Of a stretch of 64,000 nucleotides of DNA, positions 10,470 to 21,318 are shown piece by piece. Under the pieces are notes generated by a model. That model ran no database searches. It was given only the letters and a program-made list of their open reading frames with translations, and was not told the origin of the DNA. Position 1 is the stretch's first letter. Each line of letters starts with the position of its first letter. Made by a program: the position numbers and the translations under genes. This DNA comes from Ulota crispa (Eukaryota > Streptophyta > Bryopsida > Orthotrichales > Orthotrichaceae): positions 5,428,539 through 5,492,538 of the forward strand of contig OY987248.1 in assembly GCA_963920765.1 (NCBI GenBank), written 5' to 3'.

Positions 10470-12060
10470 GATGGATTTTGCAAAACTGCCATCCTCACCT
10501 ATGGAACCGTCGAGTGTGACCACCGCCTGATATTCAATTATTATATAGATGTATTGCTTCAAGAGACAGCATGCTAGGAATATGTGCTCACTCTAGTCTT
10601 GCGGATGAAGAATGTACACGCAAAATTGCATCTATGTCATGCGCTTGAAGCCACCTCTTTTTTTGATTGCATTGGGTTCATCGTTGATGAAATTTATGCC
10701 ATCAAACTAAAAGCCTTGTAGCGGGATATCCAATGACCGTCCTTGACGTCCATTGGAAAATAAAGGGACATCATGCAATGGAGAATAAACAAAGTGCATA
10801 AAAGATATGCTTTGGAGCGGTTTGTGCAACCTCTTCACAACAATATTGCGATCCAAAATATTGCCGTCGTGACCATCACCTACCAAAATTCCACCGACCT
10901 CGTCTGCAGTAGGCATATTATACTTGCAACAATCTTGCAATTGCAACGACAATAGTCGGAGTTCCAAATTAACCGTAGGTTCAGTAGTCATCCGTTGACA
11001 AACATTTTTGTAAAGTTGTGCATATGAATTGTGTTGTTGCAGCATAAGCTGCAATTGCTTTATTGTGTTGCAATCAAGACTTTCAAAAATACTCATTCAT
11101 CCATTTAAAGATGTGATGTTGTCGGCAATGTACAACTGCAAAAAACTTTGGTTCTCACCCTCAGCTAGCAAGACTTCCCATCCAATGATATAGAGAGCCT
11201 TGAATTTGGAATGTGTCATTCCCTCCTTGTGTAAATTGCTTGTCAATGTTAGCACCAAATTATGCGAACAACAGTGCGCTATTGTATGCATAAATATTAC
11301 CGCGGAACACCTTTGCCTCACGTTTATTGTCTTGCAATAAACTCCTCAACGACTCTAGAGGGACAACCAAAGGTGGAGTATTGACTTTGCCTAGATTGCA
11401 ACATATTATAAAAAAAAGATGCGTTGCGACTATAATATTTCCGTGAACTCATAGATGCTCTTTGAATGAGATGATTCTGTGTACACGTGAAGTCAATCCT
11501 CAAATCCCCATATGTATTAGGTTGATCTTATTAATATTATCATTTCCTCTTTACATCACTTGGATTTCTTGTATCTCACCCCTATTGCTTCTCACATTCT
11601 CTCTTTTATAGTATGGAAGATGGTTCAACTGTTTGATAACTTCCTGTTCTAACCGCTCTTTTCTAATTGATTGTTTACTACTAACATATTCTTGGTTAAT
11701 CTCTATACCTGGTGAACCAAGTTAAATTTCTACGTGCAACAACGCCATGCTGGAGCCTGATCCAGTGATTCGCTCCTCCATCTAGTGTAAAGCTTGGTAC
11801 ATTCTGCATCCTACGCTCATTTGCAATAGTAAGTGACGTATAGAGCCTACAGCAACATTCAAATTTTGACTCGCCAATGGAACTTGCCAAAATTCCGTAG
11901 CGTTCCTAGCACGTTGTTGTTGTCGCATATTGTTTTGCTGCTTGCGCTCATTGTCACTGCGTTCGGCACATTGTTGTCGTCGCATATGATTCTGCCGCAA
12001 GCGCATACAATTCTGCTGCTCACCGCGGACTTCTTCAAGGAAGTTTGGTTGTGACATATT
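10470..12060 (-). mobile_element. decayed Helitron replication-protein N-terminal region
   Basis: Read right to left on the minus strand, the order matches the Helitron-like N-terminal domain. 12057-11782 encodes an Arg/Gln-rich start leading to a cysteine-type CRMYQALH motif. Near 11400, CCNLGKVNTPPL resembles the zinc-finger-like CCxxGKVxLPP block. 11321-11097 contains FKALYIIGWEVLLAEGENQ then SFLQLYIADN. 11096-10707 contains LQQHNSYAQLYKN, YNMPTADEVGG, RNIVVKR and PLQSISFMHFVYSPLHDVPL. About 10680-10520 adds KQYI-like remains. Frames are broken in several places and there may be an inserted stretch at 11460-11690. The HUH nickase and the helicase were not found, so this is a truncated, dead copy. 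Confidence 0.7.
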
Positions 12061-12251
12061 TCCAAATCCTAGTATATACCAAAGAAAGAGAGGATATACA
12101 TAAAAAAATCCTCCTCTACTATTTATCCATGGAAATCTTTACTTAAAGTAGATCTTGTGACTCCCACTATCCCCATGCCCCCCTATCTCCATGCCCTCTT
12201 TAGGCCAAGAAAAAGTTGTGGTGCAACTACCAGTGGCATGTTGTTTTTTTT

Positions 12252-12400
12252 TCATTGACTAGAAACATGTTAGTCTTATTTAATTATTTGTAAAAAAAAT
12301 TCATACTTTACAGCTTACAAAATATTTTGATTTCAAATTTTTCTTTTTCTTTTTATACTTCCAGATGTAAAAAATTAATTATTAATTATTACTTTCTTTT
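12252..12400 (+). repeat. right member of direct repeat flanking a Helitron relic
   Basis: Partner of 10207-10350 in the same orientation. Both pieces have an ACTACCAGT motif close to the Helitron side (10358 and 12226 area). Confidence 0.55.
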
Positions 12401-12603
12401 AGTTACAAAATGTGTGGATTCAATAGAGAAACAATAATGTTTATTTTAGAAAAATTGTACTTAATTTAATCAATATACATTGTCTAGGTGTTTAGAAATG
12501 CATAATATTATGTTGTAAGAAATAAGGAGTTCATTGAATGACTATTCTTCAATTTTGGTTATAATTTCTCATCAAAGCCACTATTTCTTAACCTTATTTA
12601 TTA

Positions 12604-12970
12604 CTCCCTTCGTCCCAAAATGATTTTGTTACACAAAATGTTATAGATTAAGCTAAAAAAGAACCATTTTTCAAATTTTTTTGACCCATGAAAAGAGTTT
12701 AGGGTCCTCCTATTATTCTGAAATTTTGAGATTCCAATTAGTTTTCAAATTAGTTTTCAAAGTGTGGTTTCAAAGTGCTTGACAATTGAATTTTTGAGGC
12801 ATTTTTGAAGAGCACCAATGGCCATTCACTTGATGGCATGGGATAGGTTAGCATGCCCATGATTTTGGATTATGTGCAAGTGTCGCTAGCTCCTTTCCTC
12901 CTTCAACAAGAAGATCATTTTGGGACACTAAATAAAAGTCAACAAGAAGGTCATTTTGGGACAGAGGGAG
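12604..12970. mobile_element. Stowaway-type MITE
   Basis: The left end CTCCCTTCGTCCCAAAATGA pairs with the right end TCATTTTGGGACAGAGGGAG. Both sides carry TA (12602-12603, 12971-12972). The CTCCCTCCGTCCC-like terminus is the classic plant Stowaway (Tc1/mariner) signature. It is 367 bp and non-coding. Near the right end the subterminal AAGTCAACAAGAAGGTCATT block is partly duplicated. Confidence 0.85.
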
Positions 12971-12972
12971 TA

Positions 12973-13344
12973 ATACCCAATCTAAAGCTTTATTTCATAT
13001 TGCATATTATTTAACCTCCTAATGCTTGTGCATTCATGAAATAGATGATGAACAAATTTAGAGTATGATGAACTATAGGCAAAAATCTCTTTTTATTGAA
13101 TTTAAAAGCACAGTAACTCAACATTGACATTACAAAAATTAGTTTGCCATTGCTTACAAAGGTTGGTACATAAAGATGATTGATGTGCAAGCATGCATGC
13201 TAAAAAAATGTTTTTGTGTGCACAATGCATTCATTAGAAGAAGGTACATTGTACATTGACAAATTTAAATGATTCTTCAGCTTTAGACATTAGGTAGGAT
13301 AGTAACCTATAGAAATTACAAGTACCCGTAATGAAAATAACTCA
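12973..13344. other. intergenic, nothing recognised
   Basis: No inverted ends, coding exon or array was visible. Confidence 0.35.
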
Positions 13345-13470
13345 CTTGGATTATATTTTTTCAATCTTTTCACTTCTAGTCATGCACATTATATCTTAGA
13401 GTTTGCTCTTGGATTATATTTTTTCAATCTTTTCACTTCTAGTCATGCACATTATATCTTAGAGTTTGCT
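13345..13470 (+). repeat. 63-bp tandem duplication
   Basis: The unit beginning CTTGGATTATATTTTTTCAA and ending TTAGAGTTTGCT occurs twice, back to back (13345-13407 and 13408-13470), with no difference that I can see. The identity suggests a recent duplication or an assembly repeat. Confidence 0.85.
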
Positions 13471-14590
13471 AAAAAGAGTCTATAAAATCTTGAATAAGAT
13501 TTACCTTAACTACTTTGCTAATATCACAATGCTAAAAGACAAACTTATTGGCTTATAAAAGCCCATATTAAAAAATACAAGCTTTTGTTCAAGCAAATTA
13601 TGTCCAATATCCATTACTCCTAAAGCAAAAGCAACATTAATATTGGTTTATGTAGTTTTTATTTTATTTTATCTTTTATGCACTAAAAATATTTTATGCC
13701 TATATTAGTACATTAAATATTTTTGCTTTTGAATATTAGACCCAAAGCAAAGGTGTACCTACTTACCCAAATTTAAAAAAATGGCTTGGCTTCTATTTTT
13801 GCAAAAACTAATAATATAAAAATTAGCAAGTTGCTTGCAAATATGAATATTCTTTAATAAAAATTTATCTTTGAAAATGTTAAGCCAATTTGCTTAAGTA
13901 ACTACAAAAAAAATCAAGTTTTTTGTTATTACTGGGCATGATACAAACATTATAAACATATGTTTTTTGGATTTTTTGAACAAAGTTGAACATATTTTGA
14001 ATGGTACTCTTGGGTTGTGGCAAAAATTAGGGTATATGTTTTATGTTGTATAGCCAAAAATACTATAAATATACTATGGTTGAAGTAAACAACAAATCAC
14101 CTTTTAAAAAGATTATACCAAGTTTTTCATTTCAAAATCTTTTCAAATAACCTTATTCAATTACTTTGTTGAATTTGGCTCTTTTTCAAAGGAGAAATGT
14201 ATTTTATATCAGATTTATAACATCATTTGTGGTGTTGTTTGAATTCAACTAAAGTAATTTCCTACCCAATATATAGCTATAGGATTTTTTTTAAAGAACA
14301 AAGGGGCAATATGATATGCAAATCAAAAAAAGAAAGCCACAATTTTGTATTTGATAATTGTATTTTACTGTAGAAGAAACTAGTACAAAGAATTCATAAC
14401 ATGTTAATAACACCATATTATGTAAATTGGGAAAAATAGTACATTTTGGGACTTCTGAAGGATTAAGGTGATCACCTTAATCCGAGCTCCAACATTTTTT
14501 TGGGTACTCGTGCCCTCACTTGAGAGGAGGAATTTGCGAGGGAAAAAATCTTAGTGGCACAGACTAAATTTATTACCTTTGAATCTTGTA
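13471..14590. other. AT-rich intergenic DNA with one short palindrome
   Basis: No gene or transposon was recognised. A perfect 24-base palindrome lies at 14460-14483 (arm GGATTAAGGTGA). Confidence 0.35.
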
Positions 14591-14829
14591 CCCCTAAAGG
14601 ATGTTGCCTACCAAAAGTGTTGTATGTATTTGTACAAGAACCATTTAGTACTTGAAGAAATGACTATATGACAAATACAAAAAAATTCTCAAAAAATCCC
14701 AATTGAGTAGAAGTATGTTTATAACATGGGTTGAAATTCACAACTCCAATGGGATTCATGTGCTACCCAATTGCCCCATCTGTATACAACACAAGATTCC
14801 GTATACAAAACAACAACATCCTTTAAGGG
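14591..14829 (+). mobile_element. small piggyBac-like MITE, twin 1
   Basis: Ends are CCCCTAAAGGATGTTG and CAACATCCTTTAAGGG, followed by TTAA at 14830-14833; the left flank is TGTA. It is 239 bp and differs at only a handful of bases from 15371-15607, which lies in the same orientation. Confidence 0.7.
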
Positions 14830-14904
14830 TTAAGGTAACTTTTTGGGTTTAAGGTGGAGTACAAAATGGGACCTCTATTTTTCCCAACTTACCTAATATG
14901 GTAT

Positions 14905-15345
14905 TTAATCTAAATCTTCTCAACAAGCGTTTCTATGTGCTTGTCAAAATTACCCATAAATCTATTAGCAACCTTCATACTACTAGCCATATCTTTGATG
15001 TTGTCTACAAGCTTCAAAATAAACAAAATTTGTTTCTGATATTTCAATTTTCCATTTACATTTTTTTTCTTTAATGTAAATAACGTTTTCAGCTCCAGAT
15101 CTTCTACTTTGACCTTTGTTGGGCCACCCTCTTCATTGTCCAGATTACTAGAAAAAAACATAAACGTATTTCAACACATATCCATTTTAATGATATCAAA
15201 CATCCATTGAGTTGTAGAACATCAGGTGTGGAGTGCTTCTCTAAAAATACTATTTACTTGCTTGTAGTCCTTGTATATCTTGTACACTTTATTGAATTTA
15301 CTCTTACAAGCATTTGAGGCCGTATTCTTAAAATTAGGCTGAAGG
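14905..15345 (-). pseudogene. decayed Myb/SANT-like protein of Harbinger type
   Basis: On the minus strand, about 15345-15200 reads TASNACKSKFNKVYKIYKDY then KQVNSIFREAL, matching the third helix and linker of plant Myb/SANT-like (trihelix-related) domains that accompany PIF/Harbinger transposases. CSTTQWMFDIIKMDM follows after a stop, like the usual W(E)MxxxI segment. The open frame 15161-14910 (83 codons) then gives a Lys-rich tail and a helical end (DNIKDMASSMKVANRFMGN). In-frame stops show the gene is dead. It lies between twin TTAA MITEs. Confidence 0.5.
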
Positions 15346-15370
15346 TATGGGAGCCTAGAGTGTAGCTTAA

Positions 15371-15607
15371 CCCTTAAAGGATGTTGCCTATCAAAAATGT
15401 TGTATGTATTTGTACAAGAACCATTTAGTACTTGAAGAAATGATTATATGACAAATACAAAAAAATTCTCAAAAATTCCAATTGACTAAAAGTATGTTTA
15501 TAACATGGGTTGAAATTTACAACTCTAATGAGATTCATGTGCTACCCAAATGCCCCATCCGTATACAACACAAGATTCCGTATACAAAACAACAACATCT
15601 TTTAGGG
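15371..15607 (+). mobile_element. small piggyBac-like MITE, twin 2
   Basis: Ends are CCCTTAAAGGATGTTG and CAACATCTTTTAGGG, with perfect TTAA flanks (15367-15370 and 15608-15611). It is 237 bp and non-coding. Twin of 14591-14829. Confidence 0.85.
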
Positions 15608-15611
15608 TTAA

Positions 15612-16315
15612 TCCACATGTCGACACTTGTAAACATGAACAATTAAGAATAGTAAGCAATTAATGCAACATATGATCTTTGTAACATAAAGATGTCTAAG
15701 CACTTAGAACTTACAAATATTACGCCTATTGTTAAATCTAAAAATTTGTGTCCAATATAATACTTTTACAACTTACAATATTATAATATTATTTGTCTCA
15801 AAAAGTAGCATACAAACATTATAACATTAGTTATATCAAAAGGCAACATCTGCATCACATCATTTTTGTACCCATTATTATCTAGTAGTATGGTAAAAAA
15901 TTTATGTATGCACTCTCTGAAATATTTCTCTCTTTCTACTACAAAATATAATTATCACAATTGCAATTCAATATGAATCTCACTTACAAAACTTAATGGC
16001 CACAGACACTTTTAGAGTAGCAAGAAGAGCCCGCCTGTACACAATAGTAAACAAACAAGAGTACAACAATCTATAGTAAACACAAATTGCATACTAGACA
16101 TTGGCATTCGGGAATCCCTGGATTTCCAGCAATGGCCATGTTGAAACCACACACTCAAATTTGAAAATGTTGGAGCAATTTTTAATAGCAATTACTTGAA
16201 TTTACACCATCAAGCTAGTTTTGAATACTCTAAATTCCAACATTTAGTAATGTTTGTCTAAGAAATAGGTTTAAATAGTAATTGTTTAGAGTTTTTTTTA
16301 AATCTAAAGGTAGTA
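15612..16315. other. intergenic, nothing recognised
   Basis: AT-rich. No inverted repeat or exon was seen. Confidence 0.35.
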
Positions 16316-16613
16316 ACGTGTTATTTGTTAATTTGGTAAAAATAAAGGTACCATTTTGTACCTCACTTGAATTTGAAAAGGTCTCCTAAAATTGAATTCA
16401 AGAGGTCACCTGAAACTCTATTAATGAAATATGTCCAAAATTTTAACTTTTTGTCCAAAAAGAGTGTATTTTTTGATGATATATATCTCATTTCATTGGA
16501 AAACAATTAACGGATTCCCAATTCAATGAATATGGTGTTCTTTGGAAAAAAAAAAAAAAAAGCCAAAAGTCTCACTTTGTACGCTTTTTACCAAATTAAC
16601 AAATAACATGTTT
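16316..16613. mobile_element. MITE of unassigned superfamily
   Basis: Long inverted ends: GTGTTATTTGTTAATTTGGT at the left mirrors ACCAAATTAACAAATAACAT at the right. It is about 298 bp and non-coding, with an A-rich run at 16546-16560. The target duplication could not be fixed, so the superfamily is open. Confidence 0.55.
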
Positions 16614-16744
16614 AGTGCCTCGATGGCTTTGTCTATGCTCAACAATTGTTTCCTTTCAAATATTGTGCTTTGCATTGAGGAGGAAGTGTTACTTGTGAAA
16701 AAAATATAGCCATATTATAGCATTATCCCTAAATTAGGATTTAA

Positions 16745-17283
16745 TCCCTAAACGCCCGAGGGGTAAGGGGCAAAACATAAATGCATTATAAAATGATACT
16801 TTTGTAACTTTGATGAAGGTTGCTTCTAAAAAGAAAATAAGAATCATGATGTTCAATAATTACTCGTATAGTCAAACATTCAAAAAAAGTTTTGCACTCT
16901 TCTAAATTGAATTTATAAGCATTTACCAATTAATATTCATCAAAATTTTAAAAATTAATTCATAAAGTTTGAAATTTGGTATGATTGGTTAAAAATGGAC
17001 ATTCTATTTGAAAGTTCAAAAATGCAACAATTTTGATGGTGAGAACATCATTAGTTTCCCAAAATAGTAAATTTTGTAACACTAACAAATATTGAAGTGT
17101 TTTTCTTTGAAAAAATCTCCTTGATGGAGTTTAACTTGGATTGACATGATTCAAATTGGGTTCAAAAGTAGACCTACTTTTGTATATGAGGTTTTTTTCA
17201 ATTTTTTCAAAAAACCTTTTTTCATTTCAAGCAGCCTGAAAAAAGGACAGCGACCATAAAATGGTCGATTGGGCGTTTAGGGG
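16745..17283. mobile_element. piggyBac-like MITE, family PB-B
   Basis: The ends TCCCTAAACGCCC and GGGCGTTTAGGGG are complementary, and TTAA flanks both sides exactly (16741-16744, 17284-17287). It is 539 bp and non-coding. The terminus differs from PB-A (ACGCCC instead of AGGACC), so it is a separate subfamily. It abuts a piece of PB-C. Confidence 0.8.
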
Positions 17284-17838
17284 TTAAGCCTTATTAACTT
17301 GCAACCTATAAATTCAAAGTTCTTGAAACTTTTTTTACATATTTCAAATATTTGTCTTTAACTTTTCACTATTCAAATTTCAAACAAAAGACTTCATCAT
17401 TGCACAAGAAATCATGAAAATGACTAGTGTAATGCCAATTCACTTAACTTCCTTACATTGCAGGGTGATTAAAATAAGCTAAATTCTATATTTGCTTTAC
17501 AAAAAACATCATGAGTGAACCTAACATCATGTATGTATGAATGGTCAAAAACTTTGTTTTTGTGTAGAGCAAAAACATTACTCTAGGAGGGCTTGAAGTC
17601 TATTGACCTTAATTTGCAAGAATGAAAAAAAGTTGTTTTCTCACTTCAAACATTATAATCTTACAATCCAGGCAATCAAATAGGCTGAATTTTTTGCACA
17701 TATTGATTTTTTTTTTTAACAGACTTTTGTATAGTTGTAATTTAAAAAGGAAGTTTTTATTTTCAATTATGGGCAATGCAGAAAAAGTTAGCAATTTTTG
17801 AGATTTTTTCTCAAAAAACACCCTCTGACCTTCAAGGG
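17284..17838 (+). mobile_element. piggyBac-like MITE, family PB-C, right part only
   Basis: Colinear with the last ~560 bp of 62971-63930 (CTTGAAACTTTTTTTxACAT, GTGATTxxAATAAGCTAAA, TCATGAGTGAACCTAACATC). The right end GACCTTCAAGGG is followed by TTAA at 17839-17842. The left half is missing where PB-B begins, so it is truncated. Confidence 0.65.
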
Positions 17839-17842
17839 TTAA

Positions 17843-18107
17843 GCTCAAGTGGGTAATTTGGGCTTCTAAAAACCTTATCTCAATTTCATCACATGGACCC
17901 AAAGTATTGGCACCAAAATAATACCACCTAAGATTAGTTGTAACTAAGGCCCAACCCTAGTATAAAGCCCTTGGGTTAGACTTGAAAAATCCAAACAATC
18001 CTAGTTCAATTTAGAAACTTTGGGCCACCCTCAATCCAACCTCAAATACAAAATGGCCCTTACATACGGTGATACCCCTAATTTCCATAATTCATACTAC
18101 CATCATA
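17843..18107. other. intergenic, nothing recognised
   Basis: A short spacer between transposons, with no exon visible. Confidence 0.3.
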
Positions 18108-18340
18108 AGGTAGGAGGCTCATAAACTGACTTCTAAGGATTGAAATTGAATTTTGGGGAGGTGGAACTTCTTGAAATAGTTTTCAGTAAATTTTACTTGA
18201 AAGACAAGAGAAATTGGCATCTAACCCAAGTTTTTTCATATTTTTTGGAGCTTTATGAAATTAGTTATGAAATTTTGAAGTGGAAAGGCCATAGGGCTCT
18301 AAAACCGCCCACCTTTTTAAATGTACGTCCACTATACATT

Positions 18341-18618
18341 AGTGGTAGTCACAGTTGGTCCGAGATTCAGATTTCCATGAAGATTGAGAAAACGCAGAGT
18401 GAAATTATGAGCCAATACGATGGGAGCAACACCGCAAGATAAAACCAGAATTACAGTTCTCTCGCAAAAATCTGAAGGAAGCCATTTCTCCACGCTTGGG
18501 CAAGGATAAATTTTTTTCTCAATCTTCACGGAAAACGTCTCGCACCAATCGTGGATTGAAGGCCACATTGATTTCTATGAAGATTGCGAATGAGAAAATT
18601 CAAAGTGCGACTACCACT
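18341..18618. mobile_element. MITE family H copy 1, nested
   Basis: Inverted ends AGTGGTAGTCACAG and CGACTACCACT. Inside, TTCCATGAAGATTGAGAA and its complement occur again (AATCTTCACGGAAAA, CTATGAAGATTGCGAA). It is similar to 48847-49256 and sits at the same relative place in family G. Confidence 0.6.
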
Positions 18619-18631
18619 ATTACTGAAAGCT

Positions 18632-18723
18632 TATGAATAAGAACATATACTGGCAAAGTTCATTTGGAGAGATGAACTATGAATAAGAACATGTACTGAC
18701 AGAGTTCATTTGGAGAGATGAAC
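18632..18723 (+). repeat. 46-bp tandem duplication
   Basis: TATGAATAAGAACATRTACT through GGAGAGATGAAC occurs twice (18632-18677, 18678-18723) with about three differences. Confidence 0.8.
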
Positions 18724-18823
18724 GGTTTTAGTGCCCGACAGAGTTCGAGCCTCCTACCTTACTTGCCGGGACTCCAGCTCTCCTGGGTTCGGTCATCATG
18801 GGCTACTCCAAGATCAGGCCAAA

Positions 18824-19107
18824 ATGGCTGACTACGTGGATGATAAGGGAGATGACGTTCATTTTTGCTGATCAGAGCAAGTCTCACGTCTCTCACCAAG
18901 TGCTTGGGGCTTGCGTTGAAGAATGATCAGGAATTTGGGGATCGGAATTGGTTTTTGACGGGTTTTTCTTTATTATTCGTGTCGTGTGAGGGTGATTTGC
19001 TTATTTCGGATACAGGTTCTATGGCTACGATGGTGGACGCGTGGCCGCCTTTTTGACAAAGATGATGACGAAATATACCAGTGTATTACGGAGGCGTTGA
19101 TAGAGGT
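18824..19107 (+). pseudogene. possible 5' exon of a host gene, frame disrupted
   Basis: An ATG in very good context (AAAATGGCT, 18824) starts MADYVDDKGDDVHF, then stops after a T-run. Directly after it, other frames stay protein-like: DQSKSHVSHQVLGACVEE, then NDQEFGDRNWFLTG, and after an acceptor-like CAG (19014) GRLFDKDDDEIYQCITEALI up to a GAG|GTGAGC donor at ~19107. The acidic, low-repeat, CpG-containing sequence looks exonic, but at least two single-base frame changes would be needed to read it as one frame. It could be a dead gene, or homopolymer errors in the assembly. Family unknown. Confidence 0.3.
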
Positions 19108-21083
19108 GAGCTCGTGCTGTTGCAATGGAGCTTTCTGCGTTTCCGTGATCGCTCGATGAATCTCTCGATCCTTCAATTGTATGACGTAAGCCCTAGATTG
19201 TGCACGATTACAGGACGCTGTTTGAAGAATCCATAATTGAGTTTTAATGCGTTTAAAGCAAGCCCTGTGGAGGAGATCAGGTTTTCAAATTCAAATGCTT
19301 TGCTTGTGTTACACTCTTGCTTTGAATTTTAGACTCAGAGGAATGATCGGAGGTTTTCATGTGTGCATTATTGCACTTCGACGGAGCTGGTGATGCTGTG
19401 TGGTGTCACTTCCTTTTATACTAATTAATCTAAACCTCTCAATTATGACCCTCTCTGAAATAACATTCTAGAAAATCTTTCGCACTTGCCATCCTTGTCA
19501 CTAACTACAGCACGTTTGTCACATATTCGACCTAAAGTAGGGTGAGTTATTATTGTGTATTTGTGAGGTCTTATTTAGCTTTTGTTACAAAATTAATAAG
19601 TTTAGGTAAACTTCAAGGACAATGTTTGAAGTTTTTTTTGTAAAGTTTATAAGAGTTCAAAGTACAATTGGTGGAATTTCCAAATCCGCGACCGAACTTC
19701 AATATCCTGCATATCATCATGTAATTATTCGGGCACGCTTATTGAGGTACATGCTTCAAGTGAGCTAAATCTGGAACCCAAGGTAAAATTAATAAGTTTC
19801 AGTGTACTGATATGCCTCTTTTTAATTCGTTTCTCTATTTTGATGGGATTAGAGTGAGGTCTGTTTTCTTGTTTAGGAGAAGTTCTTGTGCGGATGTAGT
19901 TTTTGATTCTGGTCAGAAAACAAGGTTGTTTTTTGCAATCACAGATTCTTATTCTGAGTTTTTTAAGTGTGGAAACATTGGAACTAAGCCACCAACTAAA
20001 GCGACAAATTAAGCAAATTTCAAGCATAGTTATTGTTATTAAAGTTCTCACATTTTTGAATAGTATTGTCAGCACATCAAAGAGGATTTCAGCGCACAGT
20101 GGAATGCATTGTTTGAGTATAATAAGTAATAGTTGTAAGTATTCAAAAACTAATAATTAGAGGACGTGAAGCTAACACAATTGTTTATATTGAGGTGACA
20201 AGCATTCTCAAAATGAAAATATATTTGTTGTGCAAGGTTTGGGGATTCATTAGGTACAGGGAAGGCACGTACTTGAGAATAAGGTGTCCCAAGCCTGACG
20301 TGGAGGAGCCCAAAGGTAGAGGCCAGCTTTTGGGATGGATGGAGTGAAGGTGCCTTACATGGCGTGAATAGACCTTCTGCAAATAAGTTGCTTGTATAAA
20401 TCAGGAGCTCCATAAATAAGTTGCCTGCAAAAACAACTAAGGGCTTTAAGGCAAGCAGGTCTATATAGGTGTTGTATGCAACTAGCTACCTCTACTGTAA
20501 AGCAAATTATAGCAAGTAATGTGGATGGTTAGTAATTAAGTTGCATTAATACAATGAACCTGAAACTCACAATAATGTGTACAAAACTACAGTATGTAGT
20601 CCACCCTTGAGGGCATGAAATTATCACATTTTTGTTTTTTTGTTTTTTTGCCCACTGTGTACATACTTATTTCATGCTGAAGTTGTTCTTTATTCTTCTT
20701 ATTTGTACTAAGAACACTGACAACTCTGGGTTAAACCATTGTAGCCAAAAAGGGTGTTCTATCTCTGTTGCTTGATAATGTTAAGGGTCTCAATTTGAAG
20801 TGTTTTATTCAATATTTGATTTCTATATGCTTCTCATGATCATTTAGCTTGTGAGCCTCCTCATGAATATGTAATTCCTTGTTCAGATACATGGAACATT
20901 GAAGGTCATTGATTTCCATCATTAAGGGCTCCTGTTCAAAGGTTAGCGTGGTTAAATTCCGGTATGAAACTAAGTGTCCATCACAAGTTTTACCCGCTGT
21001 TTTGATGCCTCGAAGAATAACTGTTCATGTCACGCGAACAATAACTAAGGTTCTCTCCACATTGTAGTTCTTGAAGTTTTTAG
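19108..21083. other. repeat-poor island, part 1, gene content unresolved
   Basis: This is less AT-rich than the flanks and free of the MITE families seen elsewhere, so it is probably host unique sequence such as introns or an untranslated transcript. One uninterrupted plus-strand frame runs 20127-20346 (contains ILKMKIYLLCKVWGFIRY and RIRCPKPDVEEPKGRGQLL). Its family is unknown and it has no clear start codon context. Confidence 0.3.
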
Positions 21084-21318
21084 ATTCAACCATCTGCTCT
21101 CCCTTGAGATAGCGGTAGTTTTGAAATGATGACTTGGAACTCGAATTATGTGCAGGATGTGGCCCTTCAGTTGCAACATCTGCAAAGTCTCAACACCTGC
21201 AGTGAGTAGCTGGTTGTCAGACGCCCCAAGCTATATCTATTTGCCATAATTGCCATTTTCACAGACTGCAATATCAACGTTACAGCGCCAAAACAGGGGT
21301 TTCAGCTGAAGATTGCAG
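21084..21318 (+). CDS. weak candidate for spliced coding exons
   Basis: Three short pieces keep phase if spliced: 21084-21114 (FNHLLSLEIA), 21156-21201 (DVALQLQHLQSLNTC, with a GTGAGT donor) and 21265-21318 (CNINVTAPKQGFQLKIA, with a GTAAAG donor). Acceptors are TTTTTAG, TGTGCAG and TTTCACAG. The implied introns of 41 and 63 bases are very short for a plant, which is the main argument against the model. No family recognised. Confidence 0.2.

Larger units (their letters stand above)
18108..18759 (-). mobile_element. TA-type MITE, family G copy 1, with nested family H
   Basis: Ends AGGTAGGAGGCTC and GAGCCTCCTACCT have TA on each side (18106-18107, 18760-18761). The interior matches the reverse of 29157-29468 (for example TTTTTTGGAGCTTTATG and the GTGGAAAGGCCATAG block). 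Family H occupies 18341-18618, and a 46-bp tandem duplication follows at 18632-18723. Confidence 0.7.

Noticed and set aside
10707-11096. Treating the 129-codon minus-strand frame as a host gene
   Set aside because: Motif order matches the Helitron N-terminal region and neighbouring frames continue the same broken protein.
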